Assembly (NCBI GenBank): GCA_009176605.1
Contig: SEYY01001235.1
Span: 100,001-127,500, forward strand
DNA: 27,500 nucleotides
DNA from: Armadillidium nasatum
Lineage: Eukaryota > Arthropoda > Malacostraca > Isopoda > Armadillidiidae
Direction of reading: 5' to 3'
Shown: one piece after another, positions 25,226 through 27,500 of the stretch
Layout of the letters: every line of letters starts with the position of its first letter
Position numbering within the stretch: the stretch's first letter is position 1
The notes under the pieces: generated by a model
Database searches by the model: none
What the model was told of the DNA's origin: nothing
The model's input: the letters and a program-made list of their open reading frames with translations, nothing else
Program-made: the position numbers and the translations under genes

Positions 25226-25242
25226 TTATTATTATTATTATT
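25168..25242. repeat. (ATT)n microsatellite
   Basis: About 75 bp of ATT trinucleotides with one TTTT interruption. Confidence 0.98.
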
Positions 25243-25735
25243 GGAAGGGAAGATGAATAAAAATGTAATTTATTTCTTTTCATATTAATTAAATTAAAAT
25301 TATATAACACATTCAATATCATTCAGTTTGTCGTTCTAATAATACACGAAAATTTTGGCAAACAAATTTTCGTTTTACCTTTACAGACGCGACGGAATGG
25401 TGTTGGGTCACGTCATGAAACGTTTTTTGCTCATTCTAGTGAGGTGTGGTGTGGAGCAGCACAATTTCAGCTTATTGCTATGGTGTGATGCGGTTATATA
25501 TATAAAAAAAATAAAGGTGTGGTGCACATTTTTTTTGGGGGGGGGCTCCTGGAGTAGGGAGGTATGAAAAGTTGAAGGGTGGTATGGTGCGGTAAAAAGC
25601 AGTGTTAGACCAGACAAAATTGAATTTTAATTTTAAATAAATTTAATTTAATTTTAAATAAAAAGGAAGTCGATTATTTATTTGTTTTAGATTAAGAGAG
25701 ACTAGGGTTTCTTTTTTTTTATATTTTCAAAAAAA
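25243..25735. other. no gene seen; GGTGTG-rich patch
   Basis: The stretch 25390-25615 has many GGTGTGG/GGTATGG/GGTGCGG words and a G9 run at 25539-25547, giving a G-rich plus strand. No conserved peptide was recognised in either strand's open frames. Confidence 0.45.
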
Positions 25736-26283
25736 TAAATCCTATAACTTCTTTCACTTTATTTGTTTTATACGTTACACTTAAAAGATACTGTACGATT
25801 TTTTTCAATATGTTTAAGATAAAAAAAAAAAAAAAAGATTATCTTTCATTTTTATCCGTTTATACTAAAAGGAACGTTTTTTCTAAAATAAAAAAATTTT
25901 TTTTTTATACGTTTATGTAAAAAAAAGGAACCTCTTACTTCTCCTTTATTTGCTTTATACGTTACACTTAAAAGGGTCTATTACTTTTTAAATATATTTA
26001 CGTTAAAATAAAATATTTTACTTTTATTATCTGCTTATACTAATAGAAGGATTAATTTATTATTTTATTTTAACATTTATTCTGAAACAAGACGACTATC
26101 GTACTATACATATATTTATACAATGAAACTACTTTATGCGTTTTCACTAAAGACCTCTCCCCCCTCCCTCCCCCTTTATTCTTTTCTTTATCGACTTTCA
26201 TACACACACAATAAAGAATTTATTACTATTTGGTATTTTTACGCTACAATTTTAATTTTTTCTTTTTTTTCATCAGCCGATAC

Positions 26284-26286
<3 letters not shown>

Positions 26287-26333
<47 letters not shown>
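26287..26333. repeat. poly(A), about 47 bp
   Basis: An uninterrupted A run inside a tandem-repeat unit. It is not next to a recognisable gene or retroposon 3' end. Confidence 0.98.
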
Positions 26334-26335
<2 letters not shown>

Positions 26336-26457
26336 GGAAGATCATTGCTCTTTTTATGTTTATTTTGAAACAAGATTATAGCTTTTTTACTTTTTAGTTT
26401 ATCCTTTTTAATTCTAATTTTTATCTTTTTTCATCCGCAGATACTAGGAAAAAAGAG

Positions 26458-26642
<185 letters not shown>

Positions 26643-26761
26643 TCACTGCCTTTTTTCGTTTATTTTGTAACAAGATTTTTGCTTTTTCTTTTTAATTTTT
26701 TTCATCTTTTTTTTTTATTCGTTTATAATTCAAAAGTAATATACCATTATTTTTTACGCTT

Positions 26762-26902
<141 letters not shown>

Positions 26903-27008
26903 ATCTTATAAATCGTGTAGAAAACTTTGATTCTGGAAGTATTTCCTTTTCTTTGTTAACAAAAAAAAAAGAAGACTATTACTTCTTTATCTTATATTTC
27001 CTTTAAAT

Positions 27009-27257
27009 CAGTTTTTCTCAATCGGGGTCTACATGGTCCCCCCAGGGAACCACAAGGACCCTCAGGGGACCACAAACTTTGAGGGGGTCCACAATTAGCT
27101 TTTACTAACCTACAAATAAATAATTATATATTACACATGGGTATATGGGGGTCCACAAATACCTAAAGTTAAAACTCAGAGTCTCCACAAACATAAAGTT
27201 AGGACTCGCAGAGAAGGGTGGGGGGGGGTCCACAAGAAAAAAAGAAAGGAGGAACTG
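27009..27257. mobile_element. hAT-like MITE with internal repeats, copy 2 (249 bp)
   Basis: It begins CAGTTTTTCTCAATCGGGGT and ends GGAACTG. The flanks CTTTAAAT (27001-27008) and CTTTAAAT (27258-27265) are a perfect 8-bp target-site duplication, the hallmark size for hAT elements. The left end matches copy 1 (CAGCGTTTCCCAACCGGAGT). Inside are fewer units of the same internal repeat: GGTCCACAAATACCTAAAGT and TCCACAAACATAAAGTTAGG. There is no coding capacity. Confidence 0.88.
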
Positions 27258-27422
27258 CTTTAAATTGGAGGTAATTTCTTCCTTTTCTTTATACTTGTAC
27301 AATTTTCACTTAATTCTGAAGGCGCTTTAATAATAATTTAAAGATCTCTAATATTTCTTTATATTTTTCCATCAAAGGGGACTGACTTTAGTTTTACATA
27401 CTTGGAGGAGAAATAGAAATTA

Positions 27423-27427
<5 letters not shown>

Positions 27428-27483
<56 letters not shown>
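27428..27483. repeat. (ATT)n microsatellite at window end
   Basis: About 56 bp of ATT trinucleotides, with degenerate continuation (TTGTTATTATTTATT) reaching the window edge; it may extend beyond. Confidence 0.97.
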
Positions 27484-27484
<1 letters not shown>

Positions 27485-27500
27485 GTTATTATTTATTATT

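Overview
The window looks like gene-poor, repeat-dominated nuclear DNA from an invertebrate animal. It is very A+T rich. By my hand tally about 2.5 kb (roughly 9%) is pure (TA)n, with further (CT/GA)n, (TG)n, (ATT)n and poly(A/T). No host protein-coding gene, rRNA or functional tRNA could be supported. Every stretch with a recognisable protein is a decayed transposable element. The jockey-type reverse transcriptase, Penelope-like element, mariner-like transposase and hAT-type repeats, together with scattered TTAGG-like (CCTAA) motifs and very high microsatellite load, would fit an arthropod such as a crustacean. That taxonomic guess is inference; a mollusc or other invertebrate is not excluded.

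Layout. 1-1.4 kb: a (TA)n tract and a minus-strand mariner/DDE-type transposase C-terminal relic (878-1195). 1.4-6.3 kb: AT-rich DNA with microsatellites and nothing codable. 6.30-7.13 kb: an 830-bp element with hAT-like ends and a near-perfect 8-bp target duplication, carrying a broken BED zinc finger. 7.6-9.3 kb: purine-rich DNA in which one segment recurs three times and a ~60-bp minisatellite is embedded. 9.3-14 kb: AT-rich DNA with a 413-bp fold-back element (11317-11729), a small GC-rich cassette able to form three hairpins (12569-12665), and an inverted-repeat element (about 12954-13493) holding 33-bp repeats. 14.1-15.05 kb: a less AT-rich stretch ending in a perfect match to the CTCF core consensus, directly before a 530-bp (TA)(GA)(TA) tract.

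15.7-18.25 kb: a heavily mutated jockey-type LINE on the plus strand, with a ~105-bp piece of its own 3' coding part repeated in inverted orientation at 15695-15800. 18.4-20.6 kb: long microsatellites, a degenerate ~140-bp tandem repeat and a 54-bp GC-richer tandem repeat. 20.8-24.5 kb: a cluster of tRNA-derived SINE copies, a Penelope-like element 3' part (C-terminal reverse-transcriptase flank plus GIY-YIG endonuclease; about 21570-22322, minus strand), a 382-bp hAT-like MITE with internal repeats, and a 136-bp tandem pair. 24.6-27.5 kb: more microsatellites, a degenerate tandem repeat whose units carry different microsatellites at the same position, and a second hAT-like MITE of the same family (27009-27257) with a perfect 8-bp target duplication.

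The parts do not work together as a pathway; the window is best read as a graveyard of at least six transposon classes overgrown by microsatellites. The most useful observations are the Penelope GIY-YIG relic with a hammerhead-like remnant downstream of it, the hAT MITE family with internal repeats, the SINE family, and the two places where microsatellites occupy homologous positions in tandem repeats. I found no convincing undescribed biological system.
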